Of a stretch of DNA of 64,000 nucleotides, positions 7,848-16,676 are shown piece by piece. Numbering within the stretch: position 1 is the stretch's first letter; every line of letters starts with the position of its first letter. Below the pieces are notes generated by a model. The model did no database searches. It saw only the letters and a program-made list of their open reading frames with translations, and was not told the DNA's origin. Made by a program: the position numbers and the translations under genes. Source of the stretch: BAIKAL-G1 sp943369525 (GTDB lineage Bacteria > Cyanobacteriota > Cyanobacteriia > PCC-6307 > Cyanobiaceae); assembly GCA_943369525.1 (NCBI GenBank), contig CALRNL020000007.1, forward strand, positions 1-64,000, read 5' to 3'.

Positions 7848-8471
7848 TTAGAAAGATTGAATAAAGGTGCTGGTAAATCCAGTGGTACTGGAGTTTGCAG
7901 TAGCGGAGCTATTTAGGGATGTCCCAGCGGAACCGTTGGCTGTGGCCGAGTTTGAGACCCCAGTTGCGCTCGGGATGCGGACACCAATGGAGGAACCAAC
8001 AGTAGAACCAGCTCCAGTAGTCACGTTGGCGCTACTGGCAATGCCAACGATATTAACCCACTTTGAATCAACAACGCTTTGGCTGCCTAGCTCTTCCAAC
8101 TTTCCGCTCAAACCTTGGTTACTTTGGGGCCCAGTAGGGCGAATATTTGAGATATCACCCGATGGCAAAACCTCCACCAATAAATCGGGTACCGGCAACA
8201 GTCGTACCCGTTCGACTGAAGCTGACGAATCGACCTTAGATGCGTCACCACTAGCTGTGGCTGATACTGAATGCATTACATTCATCAAGCCTGCAGCGCC
8301 TGTGGGCGAAAAGTTTTGGGGAATTAGGTTAGATGCCTGCCCGCCACCAACATTGGAAAGAATCGGAGCATTAACAATAACGCTAGAAATAGTATCAGCT
8401 TTAACAGGCTGAGCGCCAAAATACACAACCGCCGAACAGACAACGCTTAATGCAAGAACTTGCTTTTTCAT
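7848..8471 (-). CDS. Secreted Ser/Thr/Asn-rich hypothetical protein
   Basis: The 207-residue product begins with a clear Sec signal peptide (MKKQVLALSVVCSAVVYFGAQ, cleavage likely after VKA at about residue 25). The mature part has no cysteine and is rich in Ser, Thr, Asn, Gly and Ala. The C-terminal third contains repeated SATANGSAG/NSSATANSSTTG elements. It ends with a phenylalanine (STFIQSF), as many outer-membrane or surface proteins do, though it is too small for a porin. No known domain is recognised. An inverted repeat sits 32 bp upstream of the ATG in its leader. Composition is lower in GC than uvrA next to it. Confidence 0.7.
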   Translation of the reverse strand: MKKQVLALSVVCSAVVYFGAQPVKADTISSVIVNAPILSNVGGGQASNLIPQNFSPTGAAGLMNVMHSVSATASGDASKVDSSASVERVRLLPVPDLLVEVLPSGDISNIRPTGPQSNQGLSGKLEELGSQSVVDSKWVNIVGIASSANVTTGAGSTVGSSIGVRIPSATGVSNSATANGSAGTSLNSSATANSSTTGFTSTFIQSF

Positions 8472-8809
8472 TAGAATTCAGCCGTGCAAGGCATGCAGGA
8501 CTTTGATTCATCAGAAAAAATGATGAATCAGCTCATCCATTTGTGTAAATCAACCTTACTCCCGCTCAAGGCACAGCAAGTAGCCTTCAAGGGAATAATC
8601 CCAAAAATACCTGTAGGCAGGTAGCGACGAGTCCCCTATTCTCAACCCCCAAGGCAAACGCAGGGTTCCTAGGGATTCCTCATAAATCTCTGCAGAAGCA
8701 CCAAATTTGCTAACCGAAGATTAGGGCCATCGTTCTTGACCTTGAAAACTCTCCAAGAACCCCAACATCCCACAGCAAACCCCACCAGTCCATCCTTTAC
8801 CCCTAAAGC
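8472..8809. other. Region between secreted protein gene and uvrA 3' end
   Basis: Apart from the inverted repeat at 8504-8530 I see no gene or RNA here. It must contain the promoter of the 207-residue secreted protein (minus strand) and the end of the uvrA transcript. Confidence 0.5.
8504..8530. promoter_or_regulatory. 10-bp perfect inverted repeat in leader of secreted-protein gene
   Basis: TGATTCATCA and TGATGAATCA flank a 7-nt loop (GAAAAAA). On the minus strand the loop reads as a T-tract. It sits about 33-60 bp before the start codon of the secreted protein. It could be an operator, or the terminator of the uvrA transcript arriving from the other side. The sequence does not decide which. 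Confidence 0.5.
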
Positions 8810-11800
8810 TCAACCCTCACCCGCCACAACCACAGGCGGATGCTGCGCCAACACCTGCTTCAGATACCTGCCCGTATGGCTAGTGGGGTGCTCCGCCACC
8901 TCCTCAGGCGTGCCCGCCACCACGATTTCGCCGCCCTTATCGCCCCCTTCTGGTCCCAGATCGATCACCCAGTCGCCGCAGCGGATCACATCGAGGTTGT
9001 GCTCGATCACCAGGATCGAGTTGCCCTTATCGACCAGCCGCTGCATCACATCCATCAATTTATGCACGTCGTAGAAGCTGAGGCCGGTGGTGGGTTCGTC
9101 GATTAGGTAGAGGGTTTTGCCGGTGGCCCGTTTCGAGAGTTCGGTGGCCAGCTTCACCCGTTGGGCCTCACCACCGGAGAGGGTGGGGGCGGGTTGGCCG
9201 AGTTTCACATAGCCCAGGCCCACATCCACCAGGGTGCGCAGGCGATCCGCCGCCTGGGGAATGGCGGAGAACACTTCAGCGGCCTGCTCCACGGTCATCT
9301 CCAGCACTTCGGCAATGTTGTGGCCGCGATAGGTGACCTGTAGGGTTTCGCGGTTGTAGCGAGCTCCCTTGCACACGTCACATTGTACATACACATCCGG
9401 CAGGAAATTCATCTCGATCACGTTCACTCCCTGGCCGCTGCAGGCCTCGCAGCGGCCGCCCTTCACGTTGAAACTGAACTGACCCACCTGGTAGCCGCGG
9501 GCCTTGGCCTCCACCGTGGCCGCAAACACCTGGCGAATCGGATCGAAGGCGCCCGTGTAGGTGGCCGGGTTGGAGCGGGGCGTACGACCAATTGGTGATT
9601 GGTCAATCACGATCACCTTATCGATCGCCTTGATGCCCTTGAGTTCATCCAGGCCCGTTGGGAAGGGCACCTTCATGCCTAATTTGTGCTCTAGAGCCGG
9701 ATGCAGCAGCTCGTTCACCAGGGTGCTCTTGCCGCTGCCGCTCACGCCGGTCACACAAACCAGCCGTCCCAGCGGAATGTCAATATCGAAACCATTGAGG
9801 TTATTGCGTTTGCAATTCACCAGGCTGATGCGGCGGCTACCGCTGCTGCGGCGCTCGGCCGGGGTAGGAATCGATAAACGCCCACTGAGATAGGCGCCCG
9901 TTAACGATTCCTCAGATGTGAGCAGATTCCCTAGGGATCCCTGGGCGACGATATGGCCGCCATGCACTCCGGCGCCCGGACCGATGTCAACGACATAGTC
10001 GGCTGCCCGAATCGTGTCTTCATCGTGCTCCACCACGATCAGGGTGTTGCCGAGGTCCCGCAGCTTGAACAGGGTGGCGAGCAGCCGATCGTTATCGCGT
10101 TGGTGCAGGCCGATACTGGGTTCATCGAGCACATACAACACCCCCGTGAGGCCGGCGCCGATCTGGGTGGCCAGGCGAATCCGCTGGGCTTCGCCACCGG
10201 AGAGGGTCATGGCGGGTCGATCCAGGCTCAGATAATCCAGGCCCACATCGAGCAGAAACTTCAGCCGCATGCGCACTTCGCGCAACACCAAATCGCCAAT
10301 TTGGATCTGGCGGGGGGTGATCAGGGGATCGGCCCCTTCACTGGCCCCCACCCCCATCAGCGCCTCGATCCGCAGCAAACTTTCGCCCACACTCACGGCC
10401 GTGAGTTCGTGGATCCCATAGGGGCCCACCTTCACTGCCAGGGCCTCAGGACGCAGCCGCAATCCCTGGCAGGTGGCGCAGGGCACCATCTCCAGGAATT
10501 TCTCTAACTTCTGGCGCACCGCCTCGCCACTGGCGTCGCGAAGCTGCCGCTCCAGGATCGGCAGAATGCCCTCAAACGGGCGCATGTAGGCCTGGCCCTT
10601 GCGGTAGCGGCTATCGGCTTGAATCGCAATCTCTTCGGTACTGCCGTTCAGCAGCACATCGCGCTGAAGGTCTGTTAATTGATTCCAGGGTAGTTTAATT
10701 TCGAAGCCAAAAGCTTCGCCCACACTATAAATCATTGAGAAGTAATAGGAATTATCCTTATCACTCCAAGGGGCGATCGCCGCATACACCGGCAGCGATG
10801 GATCCGGCACCACCCGGTCAGCGGTGAACTTGCGCAAATGACCGATGCCGTGGCAATCGGGGCAGGCCCCATAGGGGCTATTAAAGGAAAACAGCCTGGG
10901 CGAGAGTTCCTCCATCACGGCGCCATGCACCGGGCAAGCGAAGTTCTCCGAATAGAGCCGTTCCCGCTCCACCCCCTCGGGCAGGGGCTGGTCGGCCTTG
11001 GGCACCACCTCCACCAAGGCCAGGCCATCACCGCGTTTGAGGGCCGTGCGCAGGGAATCGGTGAGCCGTTCCTGGATGCCTTCGCGGGCCACCAGCCGGT
11101 CCACCACCACCTCAATGTTGTGGGCGTGGTTCTTATCGAGTTCGATGTTATCGGCTAGTTCACGCACCTCGCCATTGATGCGCACCCGGGCAAAACCTTC
11201 GGCCACCAGGCCGCCCAGTAATTTCACATGGGTGCCCTTCTTGCCGCGCACCACCGGTGCCAACAGTTGATAGCGGGTGCTCTCCGGCAAGGTGCTGATC
11301 TGGTCCACCATCTCATCGATGGTCTGGGGACGGATCGAGCGCTCACATTGGGGACAGTGGGGTTCCCCGGCGCGGCCATAGAGAAGCCGCAGGTAGTCCT
11401 GGATTTCCGTCACCGTGCCGACGGTGGAGCGGGGGTTATGGCTGGTGGATTTCTGATCGATCGAAATCGCTGGTGAAAGCCCCTCGATCGCATCGACATC
11501 GGGCTTATCGACCTGGCCTAGAAACTGGCGTGCATAGGCCGAGAGGCTCTCGACGTAGCGGCGCTGGCCCTCGGCAAAGATCGTGTCAAAGGCCAGGGAG
11601 CTTTTGCCGCTGCCGCTCACGCCGGTGAACACCACCAGGCGGTTGCGCGGAATCGTTAGGTCAACGTTTTTGAGGTTGTGCTGGCGGGCGCCGCGCACCC
11701 GGATCACGTCCTCCAGGCTGCCGCCGTTGAGCAGGCGACTGGCGCTCAGCTGGGCCGCCTTCTCGTTGATGGTGCGGGCTGGCGCGGCGGAGCTGGTGGC

Positions 11801-11833
11801 AGGCCGATCAGAACTGGCGCTCGCGCGAGCCAT
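8810..11833 (-). CDS. uvrA: UvrABC excision nuclease subunit A
   Basis: The 1007-residue ATPase recognises damaged DNA and loads UvrB in nucleotide excision repair. Both ABC modules are intact. Walker A is GVSGSGKSSLAF (residues ~71-82) and GVSGSGKSTLVNE in the second half. The signatures LSGGEAQRIRLATQ and LSGGEAQRVKLATE precede LDEPSIGLHQ and IDEPTTGLS. Zinc-binding cysteine pairs are present (CPQC, ACPDC, CEAC...CDVC). About 40 N-terminal residues precede the conserved core, so the true start could be slightly downstream of ATG 11833. It is co-directional with recN upstream. A short internal patch around 10,660-10,760 is noticeably AT-richer than the rest. Confidence 0.98.
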   Translation of the reverse strand: MARASASSDRPATSSAAPARTINEKAAQLSASRLLNGGSLEDVIRVRGARQHNLKNVDLTIPRNRLVVFTGVSGSGKSSLAFDTIFAEGQRRYVESLSAYARQFLGQVDKPDVDAIEGLSPAISIDQKSTSHNPRSTVGTVTEIQDYLRLLYGRAGEPHCPQCERSIRPQTIDEMVDQISTLPESTRYQLLAPVVRGKKGTHVKLLGGLVAEGFARVRINGEVRELADNIELDKNHAHNIEVVVDRLVAREGIQERLTDSLRTALKRGDGLALVEVVPKADQPLPEGVERERLYSENFACPVHGAVMEELSPRLFSFNSPYGACPDCHGIGHLRKFTADRVVPDPSLPVYAAIAPWSDKDNSYYFSMIYSVGEAFGFEIKLPWNQLTDLQRDVLLNGSTEEIAIQADSRYRKGQAYMRPFEGILPILERQLRDASGEAVRQKLEKFLEMVPCATCQGLRLRPEALAVKVGPYGIHELTAVSVGESLLRIEALMGVGASEGADPLITPRQIQIGDLVLREVRMRLKFLLDVGLDYLSLDRPAMTLSGGEAQRIRLATQIGAGLTGVLYVLDEPSIGLHQRDNDRLLATLFKLRDLGNTLIVVEHDEDTIRAADYVVDIGPGAGVHGGHIVAQGSLGNLLTSEESLTGAYLSGRLSIPTPAERRSSGSRRISLVNCKRNNLNGFDIDIPLGRLVCVTGVSGSGKSTLVNELLHPALEHKLGMKVPFPTGLDELKGIKAIDKVIVIDQSPIGRTPRSNPATYTGAFDPIRQVFAATVEAKARGYQVGQFSFNVKGGRCEACSGQGVNVIEMNFLPDVYVQCDVCKGARYNRETLQVTYRGHNIAEVLEMTVEQAAEVFSAIPQAADRLRTLVDVGLGYVKLGQPAPTLSGGEAQRVKLATELSKRATGKTLYLIDEPTTGLSFYDVHKLMDVMQRLVDKGNSILVIEHNLDVIRCGDWVIDLGPEGGDKGGEIVVAGTPEEVAEHPTSHTGRYLKQVLAQHPPVVVAGEG

Positions 11834-11885
11834 CCACGGGATCCGATAAGGGGTGATTCTAGGTGGGTCCTTGGGAGGGGTTGGG

Positions 11886-11931
11886 TCCGCCCGGGCCAGG
11901 AAACCGCTGGCTATCGCCTGGCCCGGGCGGA
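11886..11931 (-). terminator. Strong GC-rich hairpin between recN and uvrA
   Basis: TCCGCCCGGGCCAGG pairs perfectly over 15 bp with CCTGGCCCGGGCGGA across a 16-nt loop. It lies just after the recN stop and about 50 bp before the uvrA start on the same strand. There is no T-run, so it may attenuate or process the message rather than act as a classical terminator. Confidence 0.55.
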
Positions 11932-11950
11932 GGCCCGGCGCCGCTGAGGT

Positions 11951-13654
11951 TCAGCTCGGGGGGCTGGCGAGCAGGCTGGCCGCATAGCTGCGGGCGCCAC
12001 CGGAATCGCCGCCGGCCAGTTCCGCCAGTTCCTGTTGGCGGGCTTGGGTGTCCCGCAGTTGGGACACTCGCGTTTGGGTTTGGCCCCCTTCCACCCACTT
12101 GGACACCAGAAAATGGTGCTCGGCGGCGGCGGCCACCAGGGGCTGGTGGGTGACGCAGAACACCTGGCGCCGTTCGGCCAACTTCTGCAGCAGGGCCGCC
12201 ATGGCGCCGCTAACCCGGCCACTAACGCCACTATCGATCTCATCAAACAGCAGGGTGACGTGGGGATCGGCCGCCGCCAGGCAGGTTTTCAGGGCCAACA
12301 GGAAACGGCTCATCTCCCCGCCGGAGGCCACCTCGGCCAGGGGGGCCAGGGGTTGGCCCGGGTTGGCCGAAAACAGGAACTGCACCCCATCGGCACCCTC
12401 CTCGCTGGCCGCCACCGCACTGGTGGCCACGGCAAAGCGCACATTGGCCAGGCCCATGGGCCGCAGGGCCTCCATCAGTTGCCCCTCCAGGGCCGTGGCC
12501 GCCAAACGGCGGGCGGCGCTGAGCTGGCCATTGCAGCGATCGCGCTGGCTGCGGCTCTGCTGCTCCTGGGCTTCGAGCTCGCTGAGGGCCGCCTCCCCGC
12601 CACCGGGGGCCAGGAGCTGGCGCAGCTCATCGCGCCGGGCGATCAACTCGCCCAGGCCTTGGCCATGGCGCCGCTCCAGGGTCTTCAACTGGGCGATGCG
12701 CTCCTGCAGGGAGGCCAGGGTTTCGGGATCGCTCTCCAGGCTGCCGCCATAGCGATCGAGATCGCGGGCCAGGTCCTGGAGTTGGGCCAGGCCATCGGTG
12801 CAGGCCTGGCGCAAGCTGCCAAGGCTGGGATCGATGGCCTCCAGCAGCTGCAACTCCTGTTCGCAGGCGGAAAGATGGTCGAGGGCAGAGGGGGCCTGGT
12901 CAGCTCCCTCGATCAGCCGGCCCAGGAGGGTCATCACCCCTTCCTGCAAACGCACCCCATGGACCAGCCGGTCCTGGGCCGTTTCCAACTGCTGGCGCTC
13001 GTTGGGATCGTCGAGTTGGGCCGCTTCCAGGTCCAGCAGCAGTTGCTCCTGTTGGAGCCGTTCCTGTTGCAACTGCTGCCAATCGCGCCGGGCCGTCTCC
13101 AGGGCGGCGGCCGCCTGCTTCCAGTGGCGGTAGGCCAGCGCCACGGGACCGAGGGCCAGGGCTAACTCGGGGCCGCCAAAGCGATCGAGCCAGCGGCGCT
13201 GTTGGCCGGGCCGGCCCAATTGCTGGGTCTGGCCCTGAACGGTGAGATCGAGCAGCAGGGGCCGCAGCTCCTGCACCTGGGCGCGACTGACGACCACGCC
13301 ATTGAGCCGGTGCCGACTGGTGAGCCGCTCCTCCTGCAGGCGCCATTCGCGGCTGACTAGCAGGTCGTCCTCCTCCAGCTCGAATTGCTGCTGCTCTAGC
13401 CAGCACTCCAGAGGCGGCGTCAAGCTGAAACTGGCTTCGATCCGGCCGCGCTGCTGACCCTGGCGCAGCAACCTGGCGCCCGCCGCCCCCTGGGCTCCGC
13501 CCAGCAGGGCATCGAGGGCATCGAGCAAAATCGACTTACCCGCACCGGTTTCACCGGTGAGCACCGTGAAGCCACCGCTGAAGCCGAGCTCCAGGCTCTC
13601 GATCAGGGCAATGTTTTCAAGGCGCAGACCCGTCAGCAAACCGGTCCTAGGCAA
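11951..13654 (-). CDS. recN: DNA repair protein RecN
   Basis: The 567-residue SMC-like ATPase acts early in double-strand-break repair. The Walker A box GETGAGKS is at residues 34-41. A long coiled-coil-forming central region rich in Gln, Leu and Glu follows (LQQERLQQEQLLLDLE and similar). The ABC signature SGGEMSRFLLAL and Walker B LLFDEIDSGVSG come near the C-terminus. Length is typical. It precedes uvrA on the same strand with 117 bp between, giving a repair gene pair. No good cyanobacterial LexA box is visible in the 83-bp gap to the divergent ABC1 kinase gene. Confidence 0.97.
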   Translation of the reverse strand: MPRTGLLTGLRLENIALIESLELGFSGGFTVLTGETGAGKSILLDALDALLGGAQGAAGARLLRQGQQRGRIEASFSLTPPLECWLEQQQFELEEDDLLVSREWRLQEERLTSRHRLNGVVVSRAQVQELRPLLLDLTVQGQTQQLGRPGQQRRWLDRFGGPELALALGPVALAYRHWKQAAAALETARRDWQQLQQERLQQEQLLLDLEAAQLDDPNERQQLETAQDRLVHGVRLQEGVMTLLGRLIEGADQAPSALDHLSACEQELQLLEAIDPSLGSLRQACTDGLAQLQDLARDLDRYGGSLESDPETLASLQERIAQLKTLERRHGQGLGELIARRDELRQLLAPGGGEAALSELEAQEQQSRSQRDRCNGQLSAARRLAATALEGQLMEALRPMGLANVRFAVATSAVAASEEGADGVQFLFSANPGQPLAPLAEVASGGEMSRFLLALKTCLAAADPHVTLLFDEIDSGVSGRVSGAMAALLQKLAERRQVFCVTHQPLVAAAAEHHFLVSKWVEGGQTQTRVSQLRDTQARQQELAELAGGDSGGARSYAASLLASPPS

Positions 13655-13737
13655 TCGGGCCGACCGTAGCGGCTATGGGATTCGTTTAGAAGGGGGCTGG
13701 CCATCTCCATCCCCCTGGATCGCCACCTTTTCCCGCC

Positions 13738-15882
13738 ATGGTCCGAACCGCTGCCGAAGCCGCCGTCGCCGCCATGCAGCGGGCTGTCACAGGCGAAGCC
13801 ATGGAACCGAAGCCCTCTGAACGGGACCAGATCGACAACCCAGGCTCCGGCACCGGTGGTGCCAATGGCGCTCCCTTGACTGGGGGCGTTCGGGTCGACC
13901 CACCCCAGATCGGGGAGCACCCGGACCCGGATGCCTTCGGCAGCGACCAAGCCAGCCAAGACGCAACGCCCCCGGGCCAGAAGCGGGACCTGGGTGATTT
14001 CATCGAAGCCTCGGGCCTACTCAGCTACGACTCAGCCGCCATTACCCGCATCTACGCCGGCCACCCCCAGCGGCTGATCCGGCGCCTTTGGCAGACCCTG
14101 GTGCCAATCGGCCTCTATTTGTTGGGTGTGGGCTTCGACTGGTTCACGGGCCAACTCAAGAACAGGGATAGGGGCCGCCAGCGGGCACGGGAATGCGCCG
14201 AGCTGCTGGCCGATCTGGGTCCGGCCTTCATCAAGGCCGGCCAGGCCCTCTCAACCCGGCCGGACATCATTCCGCCCTTGCTGCTGGAGGAACTAGCCCA
14301 GCTCCAGGACCAACTCCCCGGCTTCGACAGCGGCCTGGCCATGGCCTGCATCGAGGAAGACCTGGGCGCTCCGATCGGCCAGATCTATGCCCATCTGGAG
14401 CGGGACCCGATTTCAGCGGCCTCCCTGGGCCAGGTCCATCGCGGCGTTCTGCTCAGCGGCGAAAAGGTGGCGGTGAAAGTGCAACGGCCGGGTCTGCGGG
14501 AACAGATCACCCTTGATCTATATATCGTTCGCAACATTGCCGCCTGGCTCAACCAGAATATCGGCCTAATTCGCAGTGATCTTGTAGCCCTGATCGACGA
14601 ACTCGGCAAACGGGTATTCGAAGAGATGGATTACCTCAACGAAGCAGCCAACGCTGAAAAATTTGCGGCACTCCATCGTCACAATAAGCGCATTGCCGTG
14701 CCAGCGATCTATCACCAGGCCACCAGCCGCCGGGTGCTGACCATGGAGTGGATTGATGGGGTCAAGCTCACCAATCTCGAAGCGGTGCGCGCCATCGGTG
14801 TGGATCCCGATGACATGGTGCAAGTGGGGGTGAATTGCAGCCTACAGCAATTACTAGAACACGGTTTCTTCCATGCCGATCCCCACCCCGGCAACCTGCT
14901 GGCCCTCGCCGATGGCCGGCTGGCCTACCTGGATTTCGGCATGATGAGCGAGGTCAGCCGCGAGTCACGCACTGGCTTGATCCAGGCGGTGGTTCACTTG
15001 GTGAATCGTAATTTTTCATCCCTCTCGAAGGATTTTGTCAGCCTGGGTTTCCTCGCTAATGATGTGAACTTAGAGCCGATCGTGCCGGCCTTTGAGGGGG
15101 TGTTCAGCCAGGCCCTAGAAATGGGAGTAAGTCGCATGGATTTCAAGGCCGTCACCGACGACCTTTCCGGCGTGATGTATCGCTTCCCCTTCCGGGTTCC
15201 CCCCTATTACGCCCTGATCATCCGCTCCCTGGTGACCCTGGAGGGCATTGCCTTGAGTGTGGATCCAAACTTCAAAATCCTCGGCGCCGCCTATCCCTAC
15301 TTCGCCCGGCGCCTGATGGAAGATCCCGATCCCCAACTGCGCGATAGTTTGCGTGAAATGCTTTTCGATGGTGAGATCTTCCGTTGGCAACGGCTCGACA
15401 ACCTGATCACCAGTGCGGCCTCGGGCGCCCAACTCGACCTCGACGGCCTGCTCGACCAGGTGCTCGATTTCCTCTTTTCAGCCCATGCCGGCCTGTTGCG
15501 CCAGCAGCTGGTGGAGGGGGTGGTGAACCAGATGGATGCCCTGGGTTGGCAGGCTGCCCTGCGGCTTAGCCAGCGGCTGCCCAAACAGCTCCAACCCCCG
15601 GGCCTGCGCGATCGCGATCCGATTAGCGCCAGTGAGATTGAACTGCTCTCCCTAGAGCCGATCCAGCGGCTGGTGGCGATCCTGCAGCAACTGCCGGGCT
15701 TCGACCCCCAACTGCTGATCAAACGGCTGCCGCGCCTGTTGCAGGAACCGGACCTGCGCCAGATGGGGATCAGCCTGGCCCGGGGCCTGGCCGAACGGGG
15801 CGTGGTGCGCCTCCTGCGCGATGTGCTGGTGTCCACGTCCAACCGGCGGGCCATGGGCATGGCTACGGCCAGGGCCACCTAA
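13738..15882 (+). CDS. ABC1/UbiB-family atypical kinase
   Basis: The 714-residue protein belongs to the ABC1 (AarF/UbiB) family. In photosynthetic organisms this family regulates isoprenoid-lipid or quinone metabolism. Family motifs are visible: KAGQALSTRPDIIP, AASLGQVHRG with KVAVKVQRPG (ATP-binding Ala-loop and lysine), HADPHPGNLL and LDFGMMSE (metal-binding). The first ~80 residues are low-complexity and not conserved, so a start after ATG 13738 (for example ATG 13798) is possible. About 200 residues follow the kinase core. It is divergent from recN, with 83 bp between the start codons. The substrate cannot be assigned. Confidence 0.93.
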   Translation: MVRTAAEAAVAAMQRAVTGEAMEPKPSERDQIDNPGSGTGGANGAPLTGGVRVDPPQIGEHPDPDAFGSDQASQDATPPGQKRDLGDFIEASGLLSYDSAAITRIYAGHPQRLIRRLWQTLVPIGLYLLGVGFDWFTGQLKNRDRGRQRARECAELLADLGPAFIKAGQALSTRPDIIPPLLLEELAQLQDQLPGFDSGLAMACIEEDLGAPIGQIYAHLERDPISAASLGQVHRGVLLSGEKVAVKVQRPGLREQITLDLYIVRNIAAWLNQNIGLIRSDLVALIDELGKRVFEEMDYLNEAANAEKFAALHRHNKRIAVPAIYHQATSRRVLTMEWIDGVKLTNLEAVRAIGVDPDDMVQVGVNCSLQQLLEHGFFHADPHPGNLLALADGRLAYLDFGMMSEVSRESRTGLIQAVVHLVNRNFSSLSKDFVSLGFLANDVNLEPIVPAFEGVFSQALEMGVSRMDFKAVTDDLSGVMYRFPFRVPPYYALIIRSLVTLEGIALSVDPNFKILGAAYPYFARRLMEDPDPQLRDSLREMLFDGEIFRWQRLDNLITSAASGAQLDLDGLLDQVLDFLFSAHAGLLRQQLVEGVVNQMDALGWQAALRLSQRLPKQLQPPGLRDRDPISASEIELLSLEPIQRLVAILQQLPGFDPQLLIKRLPRLLQEPDLRQMGISLARGLAERGVVRLLRDVLVSTSNRRAMGMATARAT

Positions 15883-15925
15883 AATTCAGGCACTACCTTT
15901 GGGCCATCCGGTTTTGTCTCAGCTC

Positions 15926-16555
15926 ATGCAGCGGCTTACGGGCCGGATCAGCCGCCGCCAGGGTGCCGGCCACACCCGCCAAGGGGGCCGCAAACGCCTT
16001 CAGGTGGCCGCTGCCCTGCTGGGGCTGGGTCTAACCACGTTGGCTCCGGCAGCCCAGGCCGCCACCAATGTGGTGTTCGTGAGCGGCGCCTTCATGCGCT
16101 CGATCTCGGTGGAGGATCTCGACAGCCTGGCCCAGACCGGCCAGGCCAGGGGCTTGCTGGCCGATGTGCTCACCCTCAGCAAACAGAAGCCAAGCGAGGT
16201 GGCCAAGCTGCTTAACCAGCAACTGACCCTGCCGATCGTGCTGACCAGCCGACTACTCAATACCCGCATCGGCGAAGCGATCCTGGCTCGGGTGGCCCAG
16301 ATTGTCTTCCCGCTCAAAGCTAAGGCCTATGGCGTACCAGCCCTCAAGGCCGGCTTGATCCTGGGCCTCAACAACAGCAAGGGCAGCCTTTCGGCAATCA
16401 GTTTCCTCAAGGCCTATCCCACCAGCGAGATGGAAGTGAGCATCCCGGCCCTGATGGCGATCGCTACCAAGGCCAGCTCAATCTCCGACCTGGTGAACTT
16501 CTTCTCGAATTCCCCCCTGGATGGCCTGAAGAGCGAAACCACCAGCAGCAAATGA
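15926..16555 (+). CDS. Exported DUF1400-type protein
   Basis: The 209-residue product has an N-terminal basic stretch, then a hydrophobic segment (VAAALLGLGLTTLAPAAQAA) that looks like a Sec signal peptide ending near AQA. The following VVFVSGAFMRSISVEDLDSLAQTG resembles the DUF1400 domain, usually found in front of a cyanobacterial alpha/beta-hydrolase. Here no hydrolase catalytic motif (GxSxG) follows, so this is a stand-alone DUF1400-like protein. It starts 44 bp after the ABC1 kinase gene on the same strand and may share its transcript. Function is unknown. Confidence 0.75.
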   Translation: MQRLTGRISRRQGAGHTRQGGRKRLQVAAALLGLGLTTLAPAAQAATNVVFVSGAFMRSISVEDLDSLAQTGQARGLLADVLTLSKQKPSEVAKLLNQQLTLPIVLTSRLLNTRIGEAILARVAQIVFPLKAKAYGVPALKAGLILGLNNSKGSLSAISFLKAYPTSEMEVSIPALMAIATKASSISDLVNFFSNSPLDGLKSETTSSK

Positions 16556-16676
16556 GGGTTGGGCAGGGATTTCCCCTTCCCCAGGGCCTCCCTTTGGCAA
16601 AACCGGCTGAAAAAGCCCTGGATCCAATGCTTTTGTCCTGAGCCGTAGATTCATTCGAGCCCTCCCTTCGCTGCCC

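Noticed and set aside
12035..13165. 376-codon plus-strand frame
   Set aside because: Antisense shadow of recN caused by high GC; no homology-like pattern.
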